Assembly (NCBI RefSeq): GCF_023283895.1
Contig: NZ_JAKILB010000001.1
Span: 1 to 64,000, forward strand
Direction: 5' to 3'
Source of the DNA: Shewanella pneumatophori
Lineage (GTDB): Bacteria; Pseudomonadota; Gammaproteobacteria; Enterobacterales; Shewanellaceae
DNA: 64,000 nucleotides
Program-made: the position numbers and the translations under genes
Shown here: in pieces, positions 8,692 to 17,879 of the stretch
Position numbering within the stretch: position 1 is the stretch's first letter
Layout: each line of letters begins with the position of its first letter
The notes under the pieces: model-generated
The model's database searches: none
What the model was told of the DNA's origin: nothing
The model's input: only the letters and a program-made list of their open reading frames with translations

Positions 8692-8815
8692 AACCACTGC
8701 CTTTAACATTAATATCATATATTAACGTTAGTCAGAGGTATTGATTTCAGCAAGTAATGGCCATCTAAGCAGATAAAGCTTACTGGTGGCTATTTTTCAT
8801 TTTCTCTAAGTTAAT

Positions 8816-10072
8816 TTATCTTTCTGAGCCAAGGAAGTAGCTGACTTTCTCTCTAGGGTTCAAGTATTTGAGTACTTTCTCAGGCAGTGCCGCCACAGGT
8901 AAACACCGAACAATATTAAGATTTTCTGCTTCGAGATCAACAATAGGTGCTTGTTCCTTAGGTACCGTAGGGTCGTAAACGAGCACTCGCGGCAGCAATA
9001 ATTGACTTAAATTAACCGACATCACCATAGCAAATTGGCCGGAATTAAGCTCTACAACGCTGCCCGGTGGATACACACCTAACATTTTGACTAAACGACT
9101 TATCACCGTCTGGTTCAGTTGGGTTTTATAGTTTTTATAGATAAATCCGAGTGCAGAATAGGGAGTGCGACCCTTTTTAGTGCGATCTGAATGACACAAA
9201 TTGTCGTAAGTATTAATCACGCACACCAGTTGGCTTAACTTATCAATATCAGGTTCTGTTAGGCCTTTAGGGCTACCAGTACCATCTAAAAACTCGTGGT
9301 GATTTAAGATAATCGGCAAAGCTTCAGCTGGAAAATTATTAGCCCCAGTCAATAACTCTGCGCCCATTAAGGGGTGCTGGTTGACATAGTTTTGTTCTGC
9401 AGTGGTAAGAGGCGCTATCTTACGTAGTAGTTGAGTTGGTACGTTAAGCTTGCCGATATCATGAAAGAGTGCCCCCATGCCGATCCATTCAATTTCCTTG
9501 CGGCTCCAACCTAATTCTTTAGCGACTAGCATTGAAAGTACAGCAACGTTTAAAGAATGATAATAGATACTGTCATCGCTTTTCGCATCAGCCATAAGAT
9601 GAAGCACTAGCTTATCATCGGTAAGCAACTGGTTACATACACCATGTACAAGTTCTTGTGCTTCACTGACTGCATCAAGGGGACGATTACGTAATTTATT
9701 CATCAGATTACGCATCATGGCGACATTACGTACAAAGTGCTTTTCGGTTTTTTGTAGGTGGCGTCTTAAGGCTTGTTGGGCTTCAATGCTTTTAGCTTTT
9801 TGCTGGCTTAGCTCATTTGAAAACTGTTCTAAATTGTTATCAATTATGGCTGCGGATTTTTCTGCTTCTAAAGATGTTAGTGGCGGCGCATCACTGCGGT
9901 CAGGCCTGACATAGACAAATTCAAGCCCAAGATTTTTGATTATCTCAATTTGTGCCTGTTGCTTGATTTTAAAGGTATTAAATATAAAGGGATGATCTTT
10001 CCAGGCAATAGGTAAACGCACAAAATTGCCAACTTGCAGCTGCGCCACGGCGACTTTACAACTATTTGTCAT
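8816..10072 (-). CDS. HD-GYP domain protein with DUF3391 N-terminus (probable c-di-GMP phosphodiesterase)
   Basis: 418 residues. An N-terminal DUF3391-like domain spans about 1-130, followed by an HD-GYP domain with metal-binding HDIGK at 204-208 and the second His pair HHE at 258-260. The family usually hydrolyses cyclic di-GMP to GMP in the cytoplasm. The GYP motif itself is altered: the family pattern HHE..DG.GYP reads HHEFLDGTGSPKGL here, so Tyr is replaced by Ser. Metal ligands appear intact, so activity is plausible but not certain. The gene is divergent from the oxygenase gene at 10181. Confidence 0.87.
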   Translation of the reverse strand: MTNSCKVAVAQLQVGNFVRLPIAWKDHPFIFNTFKIKQQAQIEIIKNLGLEFVYVRPDRSDAPPLTSLEAEKSAAIIDNNLEQFSNELSQQKAKSIEAQQALRRHLQKTEKHFVRNVAMMRNLMNKLRNRPLDAVSEAQELVHGVCNQLLTDDKLVLHLMADAKSDDSIYYHSLNVAVLSMLVAKELGWSRKEIEWIGMGALFHDIGKLNVPTQLLRKIAPLTTAEQNYVNQHPLMGAELLTGANNFPAEALPIILNHHEFLDGTGSPKGLTEPDIDKLSQLVCVINTYDNLCHSDRTKKGRTPYSALGFIYKNYKTQLNQTVISRLVKMLGVYPPGSVVELNSGQFAMVMSVNLSQLLLPRVLVYDPTVPKEQAPIVDLEAENLNIVRCLPVAALPEKVLKYLNPREKVSYFLGSER

Positions 10073-10180
10073 GAGTAATATTTGAAATCTTTCCTGATTT
10101 GCTATTTTAACCCAAGTTATATAATTTACAATTACTTAACTGCAAAATATATAACTAGCTTCAAGCTAAGAGCACTAAAA

Positions 10181-10876
10181 ATGGATTTTATAGAAGTATA
10201 CCCAAATGCACTTCCTGACAACTTTTGTGATGAATTAATACGTCAGTTTGATAACCATAATGGTGTTCAAGCTGGACGAACAGGTGGTGGAGTAGATGAA
10301 ACTAAGAAAGTGAGTTTAGATCTCATGCTAGATGCGCACGAGAACCTAACATCGGTAAAAAACCGCTTACTAGGTTATACCTTGGCCAAAGCAACTGAGT
10401 ATTTTGATAAATATTCATTAGCGTTAATGGGCGCCGTCGCGGTCAATGTCGCCGGAGAGCAAGGGGCGTCAGTCACTTTAACGCCTGATAATTACTCAAA
10501 GTTTGGTAAAGATAGAGCGGGTGCTTTAGTAAAGTATCTATATCGCAGTGGCACAATAAATATTCAAAAATATCCGCAAGGTTTAGGTGGTTATCCTCAC
10601 TGGCACTCAGAGCAGTTTCCGCAAAATGGCCATAACGAAGCACTGCATCGAGTTGTTTTGTATATGTATTATTTAAACGATGTTGATGAGGGCGGTGAAA
10701 CAGAGTTTTATTATCAAAACAAATGCATTAAACCTAAAAAGGGAACTATGGTTATTGCACCTGCGGGCTTTACGCATTCGCATCGTGGTAACATACCCAA
10801 GAGTCACGATAAGTACATCGCGACCTCTTGGATCATGTTCAATCGTGCGGAGCAACTGTATGGGCCAACTAAATAG
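10181..10876 (+). CDS. 2OG-Fe(II) oxygenase, prolyl 4-hydroxylase-like
   Basis: 231 residues from the ATG at 10181; an upstream in-frame start at 10082 would add 33 residues unlike the family. The C-terminal half is a double-stranded beta-helix: the Fe ligand pair reads HSE at 142-144 (His-x-Glu in place of the usual His-x-Asp), the distal His lies in THSHRG at 199-201, and Lys211 is placed to hold 2-oxoglutarate. The EGGETEF and PKKGTMVIAPAG segments are typical of prolyl-hydroxylase-type enzymes. Substrate unknown. Its stop overlaps the convergent phoQ-like stop by 8 bases. Confidence 0.82.
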   Translation: MDFIEVYPNALPDNFCDELIRQFDNHNGVQAGRTGGGVDETKKVSLDLMLDAHENLTSVKNRLLGYTLAKATEYFDKYSLALMGAVAVNVAGEQGASVTLTPDNYSKFGKDRAGALVKYLYRSGTINIQKYPQGLGGYPHWHSEQFPQNGHNEALHRVVLYMYYLNDVDEGGETEFYYQNKCIKPKKGTMVIAPAGFTHSHRGNIPKSHDKYIATSWIMFNRAEQLYGPTK

Positions 10877-12221
10877 GAATTGAGATCCTAAAACATGCAC
10901 CTTCAAGTTCAGAAGTCTCAATACTTAAGCGGCCGCCATAACTAATGACGATTTCATTACACACAGCTAAGCCGATCCCTTGACCCGCTTTTTGGGTATC
11001 GGCGCGAACGCCTCGCTGAATGATATTCTGACGAATACTTTCCTCAACGCCTGGGCCATCATCTTCAACAAGCAGTTCAAACTCACCAGCGTCATTGTAA
11101 TAAGACGAAACCCTTACAGTGGTAATACATAACTTAAATGCATTTTCCATCAAATTACCACAGAGCTCCATTAGATCGCCTTTATCGCCGGGGAATACAT
11201 GTTCAGTTGCAATGACGGCTTCAAATTTAACTTGTTTGTCGCGATAGACTTTAAACAGCATTTGCGCCAACTGGTCGACTAACGGAGCTATTTGTGTCTG
11301 TTCTTGTTTTAAGCCTTTACGGCCAAGCATAGCTCGTTTTAATTGATATTTTACCAATTGATCCATTTGGCTAACTTGTTCCATGATCTTTTCACTGCAG
11401 GCTTCTTTATCTAATGAACGATCATCGGTTATCGCATGCACTGCGGCTAAACGAGTTTTCAAACTATGGGCAAGATCATTCATTGCGTTTTGATAACGCT
11501 GCTGTTGTGCGCTTGATTGTACTAGTAATTGGTTAAGGGCTTGAGTAACGCCTTCAAGCTCTACAGGATAGCCATCCGATAAAGATTTAGACTTACCGCT
11601 ATTGACCGATTGCAGCTCATTACGTAATCGCACCAATGGCCGCATTCCCCAATAAGCTGCACTAATTAATAAAACCAGTGCAAGGGCCAAGACAAAGGCT
11701 AAGCGGATATAGGTTAAACGGCTGAATTTGCTGTATTCTTCCTCAAGCTTTTCGGCATCTTTTAAAACCAGTAAGTTGTATTTACTGTTAGCGATTTCAA
11801 GAGAGAGTAAATAGACAAAGTAGCCTTTAGAATCGGCAAGTGATAGATAGTAGGGCGGCGAGCTATTTCTAATTTCGTTAAAACGCTCACAGGTATCAAA
11901 TAGACCTCGGTCTACAGCTAACGACGAAGTCCAAACTTGATTAAAGGTGCTGTCACAACTGGCTATTATGTAACGTTGCTTAGCACTATTATCTTCAAGC
12001 CACTCATCACTATTATCTGGAATTAAGTCATGTTCTCTTAATTCCGCTGCAACTTTAGGAATTTCAGCAATAAGCTGCGCCGTTTCTTCGTTATAGCTAT
12101 TTTGCGCATGCAGAATATTGACCATCCAAGCCAGACCAAAACCCACCAAAGCGATAATGGATAATGAAGTGAGAAACATCCGCGTAAGCAGACGTTTCTT
12201 GGGTTTAAACTTTAGCTGCAT
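10869..12221 (-). CDS. phoQ: PhoQ-like sensor histidine kinase
   Basis: 450-residue inner-membrane kinase. Helices lie at about 15-36 and 171-193, enclosing a periplasmic sensor domain, then HAMP and a DHp domain with phospho-accepting His252 in AHSLKTRLA (PhoQ of E. coli has HSLKTPLA, so the usual Pro is Arg). The N box ELCGNLMENAFK, G1 EDDGPGV and G2 GQGIGLAV are intact. It overlaps the response-regulator gene by 10 bases, so the pair is translationally coupled. By family it senses Mg2+, acidity or cationic peptides; the signal here is not shown by the sequence. Confidence 0.87.
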   Translation of the reverse strand: MQLKFKPKKRLLTRMFLTSLSIIALVGFGLAWMVNILHAQNSYNEETAQLIAEIPKVAAELREHDLIPDNSDEWLEDNSAKQRYIIASCDSTFNQVWTSSLAVDRGLFDTCERFNEIRNSSPPYYLSLADSKGYFVYLLSLEIANSKYNLLVLKDAEKLEEEYSKFSRLTYIRLAFVLALALVLLISAAYWGMRPLVRLRNELQSVNSGKSKSLSDGYPVELEGVTQALNQLLVQSSAQQQRYQNAMNDLAHSLKTRLAAVHAITDDRSLDKEACSEKIMEQVSQMDQLVKYQLKRAMLGRKGLKQEQTQIAPLVDQLAQMLFKVYRDKQVKFEAVIATEHVFPGDKGDLMELCGNLMENAFKLCITTVRVSSYYNDAGEFELLVEDDGPGVEESIRQNIIQRGVRADTQKAGQGIGLAVCNEIVISYGGRLSIETSELEGACFRISIPI

Positions 12222-12886
12222 GGTAAGTTGAATTTATATCCTTGGCCGCGGATAGTTGCGATAGGGTTTTCAAGCCCGTCTTTAGTGAGCTTTTTACGTA
12301 AGCGACTAACCATCACTTCAATGGTATTTGGATCACCTTCTTTATCGCCGTAGATCACATCAAGCAAACGTTGTTTAGCGACAACTTCGTGACAGTGACG
12401 CATTAAATATTCAAGAATTAGATATTCAAATGCAGTGACTTCCATTGGCTCGTTATTAAGGGTCACTTGTTTAGCGGCAAGGTCAATTTCTAACGGGCCA
12501 CTGGTGATCTGTGGTTTTACAAATCCAGCGCTGCGACGCACTAAGGCATCAAGGCGAGCAACCAATTCTTCTTTTTGAAATGGTTTAACTAAATAGTCGT
12601 CGGCGCCGGCATTCAGACCTTCGACTTTATCTTGCCAGTTAACCCTTGCTGTTAAGATAAGTACCGGCGCTTTCAGGCCACTGTCACGCAGGCTTTGGAT
12701 CAGGCTTATGCCGTCTTGGTCGGGCAGACCTAAATCAACAATGGCCACGTCAATAGGATAATTAGTGGCCTGATAAAATCCTTCTTTAGCTGTTAATGCT
12801 ACTTGAACTTGATTCCCTAACTCACTTAATTGCACTTTTAAATGGTGAGATAAAATCGGATCATCTTCAACAACCAGTATTCGCAT
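12212..12886 (-). CDS. phoP: PhoP-like OmpR-family response regulator
   Basis: 224 residues: receiver domain (about 1-120) with acidic pocket VEDD, phospho-acceptor Asp51 in IVDLGLPD and the conserved Lys in YLVKPF, then an OmpR/PhoB winged helix (about 125-222) ending in TIRGQGYKFN. The start at 12886 has AAGGA upstream and puts the acceptor at Asp51, as in E. coli PhoP; a TTG two codons upstream is less likely. It is the first gene of the phoPQ-like operon, which runs into the kinase gene. Confidence 0.92.
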   Translation of the reverse strand: MRILVVEDDPILSHHLKVQLSELGNQVQVALTAKEGFYQATNYPIDVAIVDLGLPDQDGISLIQSLRDSGLKAPVLILTARVNWQDKVEGLNAGADDYLVKPFQKEELVARLDALVRRSAGFVKPQITSGPLEIDLAAKQVTLNNEPMEVTAFEYLILEYLMRHCHEVVAKQRLLDVIYGDKEGDPNTIEVMVSRLRKKLTKDGLENPIATIRGQGYKFNLPCS

Positions 12887-13167
12887 AATCAAAATATCCT
12901 TGAATTCAATACAGTTCAGTTTACGCAGAATTACGGCGACTGCAACTATGTATGTGATGAATCAAGAGTTTACGCCTTATAAACTTAACCACTGCTGAAC
13001 TTGTGCTAGACGCATTTTTTTATGCGGAATTTTTCAGCGAAAATGAGAGTTTTGTCTATAAAAAGAGATTGATAATAAATCTAACGTTATTTTATGTGGT
13101 TAATACTGGGTTTGTTGCTGCTTTTTCGTTAAGGTAGCGTAAAATTTTATCATTTAAGGACGACGAT

Positions 13168-14022
13168 ATGTCGCTTACCAAGCGATTAGCCCTGTTACTG
13201 GCACTTGTGTGCACTCCTGCAGCGATGGCACAGACGTTTACATTTACAGCCATTCCTGATGAAGACGAGAGTCAACTGAGAACCCGTTTTGAAAAGGTTG
13301 CAGAGTACCTCGAGCAAGAGCTCGGGGTTAAAGTTAAGTATGTTCCGGTAAAGTCTTATTCCGCAGCAGTAACGGCTTTTCGTAACAACCAAGTACAACT
13401 TGCATGGTTTGGTGGCTTGTCGGGAGTGCAAGCAAGGCGTTTGGTTCCGGGATCGGAAGCGATAGCGCAAGGCTATGAAGATCAGTTTTTTAAGAGCTAC
13501 TTTATCGCTCACGCTTCAACTGAAATTGTTCCTGGTGAAAGTTTCCCCAATATCAATGGCTATACCTTTACATTTGGTGCTAAAAACTCAACTTCCGGTA
13601 GATTGATGCCGCAATTCTTTATTGAGCGTAATTTAGGTAAAAATACTAAAGATGTGTTTAAACGGATCGGTTACTCAGGCGATCACAGTCGCACGATAGC
13701 TCAGGTGCAAGCTGGAGTTTACCAAGTCGGTGCTGTTAACTATAAAGTCTGGGAAACCGCTGTTGCTAATGGCAAAGTGGACTTAGATAAAGTCGCTGTT
13801 ATTTGGCAAAGCCCTGCATACCCTGATTACCAGTGGACGATTAGAGGTGATGTAAATAGTGCTTTTGGCGCTGAATTTGCTGCCAAAGTGGAGTCTGCAC
13901 TCATAGGTATGACTGATAAGGATTTGCTTAACAGCTTTCCTCGCGAATCTTTTGTCCCTGCAGACAACCGTGATTACGAGCCTATTGAAGATGTGGCCAA
14001 AGCAATAGGCTTGATTGATTAA
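13168..14022 (+). CDS. PhnD-type periplasmic substrate-binding protein (putative selenate/phosphonate ABC importer)
   Basis: 284 residues with a signal peptide ending AMA at about 21. The body follows the phosphate/phosphite/phosphonate binding family: AIPDEDESQLRTRFEKVAEY, QLAWFGGLSGVQARRLVPGS and NSTSGRLMPQFFIERN. From memory the pattern is closest to the subgroup annotated as a putative selenate ABC transporter binding protein, with EAIAQGYED and TFGAKNSTSGRLMP as telling segments. AAGGACG lies 7 bases before the ATG. It is the first gene of a three-gene importer. No C-P lyase, phosphite oxidase or selenophosphate synthase gene is visible nearby, so the substrate remains open. Confidence 0.85.
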   Translation: MSLTKRLALLLALVCTPAAMAQTFTFTAIPDEDESQLRTRFEKVAEYLEQELGVKVKYVPVKSYSAAVTAFRNNQVQLAWFGGLSGVQARRLVPGSEAIAQGYEDQFFKSYFIAHASTEIVPGESFPNINGYTFTFGAKNSTSGRLMPQFFIERNLGKNTKDVFKRIGYSGDHSRTIAQVQAGVYQVGAVNYKVWETAVANGKVDLDKVAVIWQSPAYPDYQWTIRGDVNSAFGAEFAAKVESALIGMTDKDLLNSFPRESFVPADNRDYEPIEDVAKAIGLID

Positions 14023-14025
14023 GCA

Positions 14026-14733
14026 ATGCTTGCAATTGAAAATGTGATCGTTGAATTTGATGGTAAAACCGCGTTGGACCTTGATCGTTTAACGATTAAA
14101 GAAGGCGAAAAGGTCGCTGTGCTAGGGCGCTCTGGTAGTGGTAAATCAACGCTCATTCATTACATATATGAGTTAATGCGTCCTCATGCGGCGCTTTGTT
14201 CCCAAAGGCAGGGCTTAGTTGAAAATCTAAGTGTGTTTCATAATATCTTTATGGGCGGGCTTCAACGCCACTATTGGCTTTATAATTTAGTGAACTTGGC
14301 TTACCCGCTACAAAAAAATCGCCATACAATTACTCAGATTGCCAGAGAATTAGAACTTGATTGTGCAATTAATCAAGCTGTTACTCACTTGTCCGGTGGC
14401 CAACGTCAACGGGTAGCATTGGCTCGTTCTCTCTATCAATATCGGGATGTGTTTATTGGTGATGAACCTTTTTCAGCACTGGACCCTTCGATGGGAAGGC
14501 GTTTATTAGCCCATGTTTTGAAACAACACAAAACGGTTATTATGGTATTGCATGACAGCAATATGGCGTTGGAATATTTTGATCGAGTAATAGGTTTACA
14601 TGAGGGGAATAAAGTGTTTGACGCTTATTGTAAAGATATTGATAGCGACATTTTTCAAGATCTCTACCGGCAAGTCTCGCCAGGTAAAATTGATATCACC
14701 CCAGCACCCTTTACAAATGCAGTGACTCGCTGA
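14026..14733 (+). CDS. compact ABC transporter ATP-binding protein
   Basis: 235-residue ATPase of the importer. Walker A GRSGSGKST is at 34-42, signature LSGGQ at 122-126, Walker B FIGDEP at 143-148 and the switch His in MVLHDSN. Only about 18 residues separate Walker A from the Q-loop region (CSQRQGLVENLS), against roughly 40-50 in typical ABC ATPases, so most of the beta-sheet subdomain is absent. All catalytic motifs remain, so this looks like a lineage trait and not decay. It starts 3 bp after the binding-protein gene and ends 1 bp before the permease. Confidence 0.9.
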   Translation: MLAIENVIVEFDGKTALDLDRLTIKEGEKVAVLGRSGSGKSTLIHYIYELMRPHAALCSQRQGLVENLSVFHNIFMGGLQRHYWLYNLVNLAYPLQKNRHTITQIARELELDCAINQAVTHLSGGQRQRVALARSLYQYRDVFIGDEPFSALDPSMGRRLLAHVLKQHKTVIMVLHDSNMALEYFDRVIGLHEGNKVFDAYCKDIDSDIFQDLYRQVSPGKIDITPAPFTNAVTR

Positions 14734-14734
14734 T

Positions 14735-16273
14735 TTGGCTGTGAGTAAATTATCTGCTGCAAATCCATTAGCATTTTTTGGATATTGGCAAAGGATGACA
14801 TTTGGGTTACTACTGATTGCGATAATATGCAGTTACTTCGCCGATACAGAAATTATTAGTTTAGATCCTTGGCATGAGTTATTACTGATCGCGAAAGGCT
14901 TTGCTTTACCTGATTTTTTTGCCACTGAATATTTGCTGAACGCACTATGGCAAACCGTTAGTTTTGCGCTGCTTGGAGTCAGTCTCGCCCTCTGTATTGG
15001 GGCGCCATTATCACTGATTTATCATAAGCCGCTTATCGCCGCACTATGTGCATTCACTCGCGCTATTCACGAGATCTTTTGGGCTTTACTGTTTTTACAA
15101 ATTTTTGGCTTGTCGCCGTTAACCGGGATCCTTGCAATTGCTTTGCCTTATGGGGCGACTTTTGCCCGAGTGTTTAGTGATATTTTGCAGCAGGCGCCGG
15201 CTACAACATCGCAGACCTTTGCCTTTAATACCGACCGCATCAGCCGTTATCTCTATGGCCGCGTAGCGCATGTATTGCTGCCTATTATGGCTTATATTCG
15301 TTATCGATTTGAATGTGGGCTTAAAAGCAGTGCTGTTCTTGGATTTGTCGGTATGCCGACTTTAGGCTTTTATCTTGAAACTGCGTTTAGGCAAGGGCAT
15401 TACCATCAAGGCGGCGCGCTGCTAATTCTGTTTATTGCGCTGATAGGAACTATTCCATATTGGTGTCGACTTAAGTTGTTACCGTTCTATTTTGTTATCG
15501 CTATCTGGGCTTTGCCAACATTCCCCTCAGTTGATAGCGGGTTGATTTGGCGTTTTATAAGCCAAGATATATTACCGCCGATGTTCCAATCAGCATTAAA
15601 TCAGGGGGAGCTTGTAAACGCTTCAACTGTTAATTTATTGCATGAGTTTGCAAACTGGCTTAAAGAGCTTCTTAGTGAACAAGCATTGCCTGGAACTATT
15701 GCTACTTTGTTACTGGCTGTTGCGGCTCTTGGGCTCAGCCATATTACTGCGCTGGTGGGCAGTACTATGTGTAACCGTACATTTGCAGGCGTCATTTTTG
15801 GCAATGGTAGCCGCTTTATGATGTTAGTGCTGCGCTCAGTACCTGAGTATATTTTTGCCTTTATATTTATGTTGTTGCTTGGACCCTCTATGCTTCCTGC
15901 TATGTTAGCTCTTGGGCTTCACAATGGAGCATTGATTGCTTATTTAACAACACGTCAGGCCGATAATTTGCCACTATCAGGGCACTTTAATGGGCGATTA
16001 GATAGTTATGCTTATGAAGTGCTTCCTGCTATCTATCCCAATATTATGGCACTACTATTTTATCGATTTGAAGTGATCTTAAGAGAAACCGCTATTTTGG
16101 GCATGTTAGGTATTGCAACACTTGGTTTCTATATTGATAGTAACTTTGCAGAGATCCGCTATAACGGCGCAATAATACTTATGTTAGTCACTGCCATTGT
16201 GAATGTTGCAGTGGACTTTACGAGTCGAAAACTACTTTACGGCAAAAAACAAAAGCAACTGCTGTGTAGTTGA
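14735..16273 (+). CDS. double-length PhnE-type ABC permease
   Basis: 512-residue inner-membrane protein containing two permease domains in tandem. Each carries a coupling-helix loop: SAVLGFVGMPTLGFYLETA in the first half and ETAILGMLGIATLGFYIDS in the second. A normal PhnE is about half this length and works as a dimer, so one copy here may supply the whole membrane pore. The start is TTG at 14735; GTG at 14741 is an equally good alternative. Third gene of the PhnD-like operon. A hairpin at 16335-16366 follows. Confidence 0.88.
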   Translation: MAVSKLSAANPLAFFGYWQRMTFGLLLIAIICSYFADTEIISLDPWHELLLIAKGFALPDFFATEYLLNALWQTVSFALLGVSLALCIGAPLSLIYHKPLIAALCAFTRAIHEIFWALLFLQIFGLSPLTGILAIALPYGATFARVFSDILQQAPATTSQTFAFNTDRISRYLYGRVAHVLLPIMAYIRYRFECGLKSSAVLGFVGMPTLGFYLETAFRQGHYHQGGALLILFIALIGTIPYWCRLKLLPFYFVIAIWALPTFPSVDSGLIWRFISQDILPPMFQSALNQGELVNASTVNLLHEFANWLKELLSEQALPGTIATLLLAVAALGLSHITALVGSTMCNRTFAGVIFGNGSRFMMLVLRSVPEYIFAFIFMLLLGPSMLPAMLALGLHNGALIAYLTTRQADNLPLSGHFNGRLDSYAYEVLPAIYPNIMALLFYRFEVILRETAILGMLGIATLGFYIDSNFAEIRYNGAIILMLVTAIVNVAVDFTSRKLLYGKKQKQLLCS

Positions 16274-16334
16274 CAATATCTAACTGTGAAGAACAAACGC
16301 TGCTTGCATAACAAGAAGGTAAGGCATAGTAGTA

Positions 16335-16366
16335 TTCGCTCAGCGTTACAGCTTATGCTGAGCGAA
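16335..16366. terminator. inverted repeat between convergent genes, possible bidirectional terminator
   Basis: Perfect 10-bp stem TTCGCTCAGC / GCTGAGCGAA with a 12-base loop, between the ABC permease and the convergent gene ending at 16381. There is no clear T run on either side, so termination strength is uncertain. Confidence 0.5.
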
Positions 16367-16380
16367 ATATGATGAGGGGG

Positions 16381-16725
16381 TTAGCTGAATATTTTACGTT
16401 TACTGCGTTTTTCAATAATGCCATTTCCGCACCAAGCAGCGAGTAATGTAAAGGCGGTAACTGTCGCCATAATTGCACTGAGGCGATACCAAGAGGCATC
16501 GGCCGCGATTCGCATTTGAATATACTCAAAACTACTTAGCCCCCAAACGAGTACCGCTGACACAATAAGCCCTAATTGTAAAAGTCGGGTAGCCCAGGCG
16601 GCTCTAACAAAAAGCAGTAATGGGCTTAGTGCAAACGCAATACAAGCTTCAGTTTGACCAAAACGTAAAAAGTGTGCGCCAATAAGAACATAGGCTAAAA
16701 AAATAATAACAACTCGCCACCACAT
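16381..16725 (-). CDS. small integral membrane protein, unknown
   Basis: 114 residues, nearly all hydrophobic, with about four predicted helices and a basic C-terminus (EKRSKRKIFS) probably facing the cytoplasm. The ATG at 16725 is chosen because GAGG stands about 8 bases upstream; an in-frame TTG 24 bases earlier is weaker. I do not recognise the family. It is convergent with the ABC permease gene and shows no operon partner. Confidence 0.6.
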   Translation of the reverse strand: MWWRVVIIFLAYVLIGAHFLRFGQTEACIAFALSPLLLFVRAAWATRLLQLGLIVSAVLVWGLSSFEYIQMRIAADASWYRLSAIMATVTAFTLLAAWCGNGIIEKRSKRKIFS

Positions 16726-16991
16726 TAGCTTTACCTCAAAACCCAACAATCATGTTTAAATGCAGACTAAAGCTTACTGTAAGCATAAGGGGTATTCTAT
16801 AGGCGGCTTCACAGAACTGATATTTGTTGCTGTGTTCTGTTCATTGAATTGTGGCAGCTGGAGAGTAAAGAATAGCTTTTAAAATTCGCAACTAATAGGG
16901 CGCATTTTGCTGATTTTAAGTTTATATCGTTATGGTGAAATGAGGCCATAGAGAGTGATATAAGCCTTTGTTCTTGGCTCGCTGTATCTAA

Positions 16992-17801
16992 TCAATCATC
17001 ATCGATTATCATGGCTTCTTTTATCTCATCGCTGCTAAATCCTTTGCGGCTTAAATAAGCATAGGCTTTGGATTTTTCTTTATAGTCAGATAAGTCGTAA
17101 CGTTTCTTAGCTAATTCAGCCTTGCAGCTGGCGTAGAAGTCAACTTGATCTGAAAGACTTAATTGATAAATCACATTTTCAAAATCAGTTACGTCAATAA
17201 GGCGCTGTTTGAGCTCTTGTATGATAAGCGTCTCGCCTTTGCCTTTTTTAAATAACTTAATAATCTCTGTGGCGAGATCTGCTTTTTCTGCCTTAACTGC
17301 CAATTTGCTGCGTAAAGTGTCTTTTGCAGGGTGTTGAGCAATCGCGTGGTTGATCTCAGCGCGGCTGAAGCCTTTATTGGTCATTTGGCTGTAGACTTTG
17401 TCTGTATTGGTATTGGTAAAATCATCGTACTTGCTAAGTAATCTAGCGCTTGCCATTTGATAACTATCAATATTTTGCTCCTCGATGACTTTCTCAAGAG
17501 CATTTTCAATGTCTGTGCCTGCGAGCCCACGTTGTTGGAGTTTGCGTTTTATTGCTCCTGCTCCGAGTTCATGACTAAAGCTTAGCTCGCAAAAACGCAC
17601 TGCAAATTCATAATCACTTTTTAAATAACCACCTTCAATGAGCCTTGCAAGCACTGTTTCAATCCATTGTTGATTGGTCGTTTTACGTTGCAGTTTGCTG
17701 CGGATTTCATCAATAGTGAAGTCTTGCTGACTCAGGTGCCAAAAGGCACTATTAAATACATTGTCGAGAGATTTAGCTTGCCGAAGAGGTGGCTGTTGCA
17801 T
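16992..17801 (-). CDS. RecX-like protein, extended
   Basis: 269 residues. The first half has the three-helix repeats of RecX: FNSAFWHLSQQDFTIDEIRSKL, RLIEGGYLKSDYEFAVRF and GAGAIKRKLQQRGL. RecX binds RecA filaments and modulates recombination. Canonical RecX is about 150 residues and usually lies by recA; this protein is much longer, stands alone and repeats the helical pattern further (NKGFSRAEINHAI, RKGFSSDEIKEAM). It may be a paralogue with a different partner. Very Lys/Glu-rich, cytosolic, no membrane segments. Confidence 0.75.
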   Translation of the reverse strand: MQQPPLRQAKSLDNVFNSAFWHLSQQDFTIDEIRSKLQRKTTNQQWIETVLARLIEGGYLKSDYEFAVRFCELSFSHELGAGAIKRKLQQRGLAGTDIENALEKVIEEQNIDSYQMASARLLSKYDDFTNTNTDKVYSQMTNKGFSRAEINHAIAQHPAKDTLRSKLAVKAEKADLATEIIKLFKKGKGETLIIQELKQRLIDVTDFENVIYQLSLSDQVDFYASCKAELAKKRYDLSDYKEKSKAYAYLSRKGFSSDEIKEAMIIDDD

Positions 17802-17879
17802 AATAGGTTACTTAACTCAGTTATGATCTCGTTAAAGTGTACCATGGCCGCGACCTGATACGCTGGTTTTGAGCTGAAG

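Noticed and set aside
9717..9914. Plus-strand frame opposite the HD-GYP gene
   Set aside because: It lies wholly inside a well-supported gene on the other strand; the same holds for the many other antisense frames in nupC, punA, the RND genes, sdhA and the suc genes.
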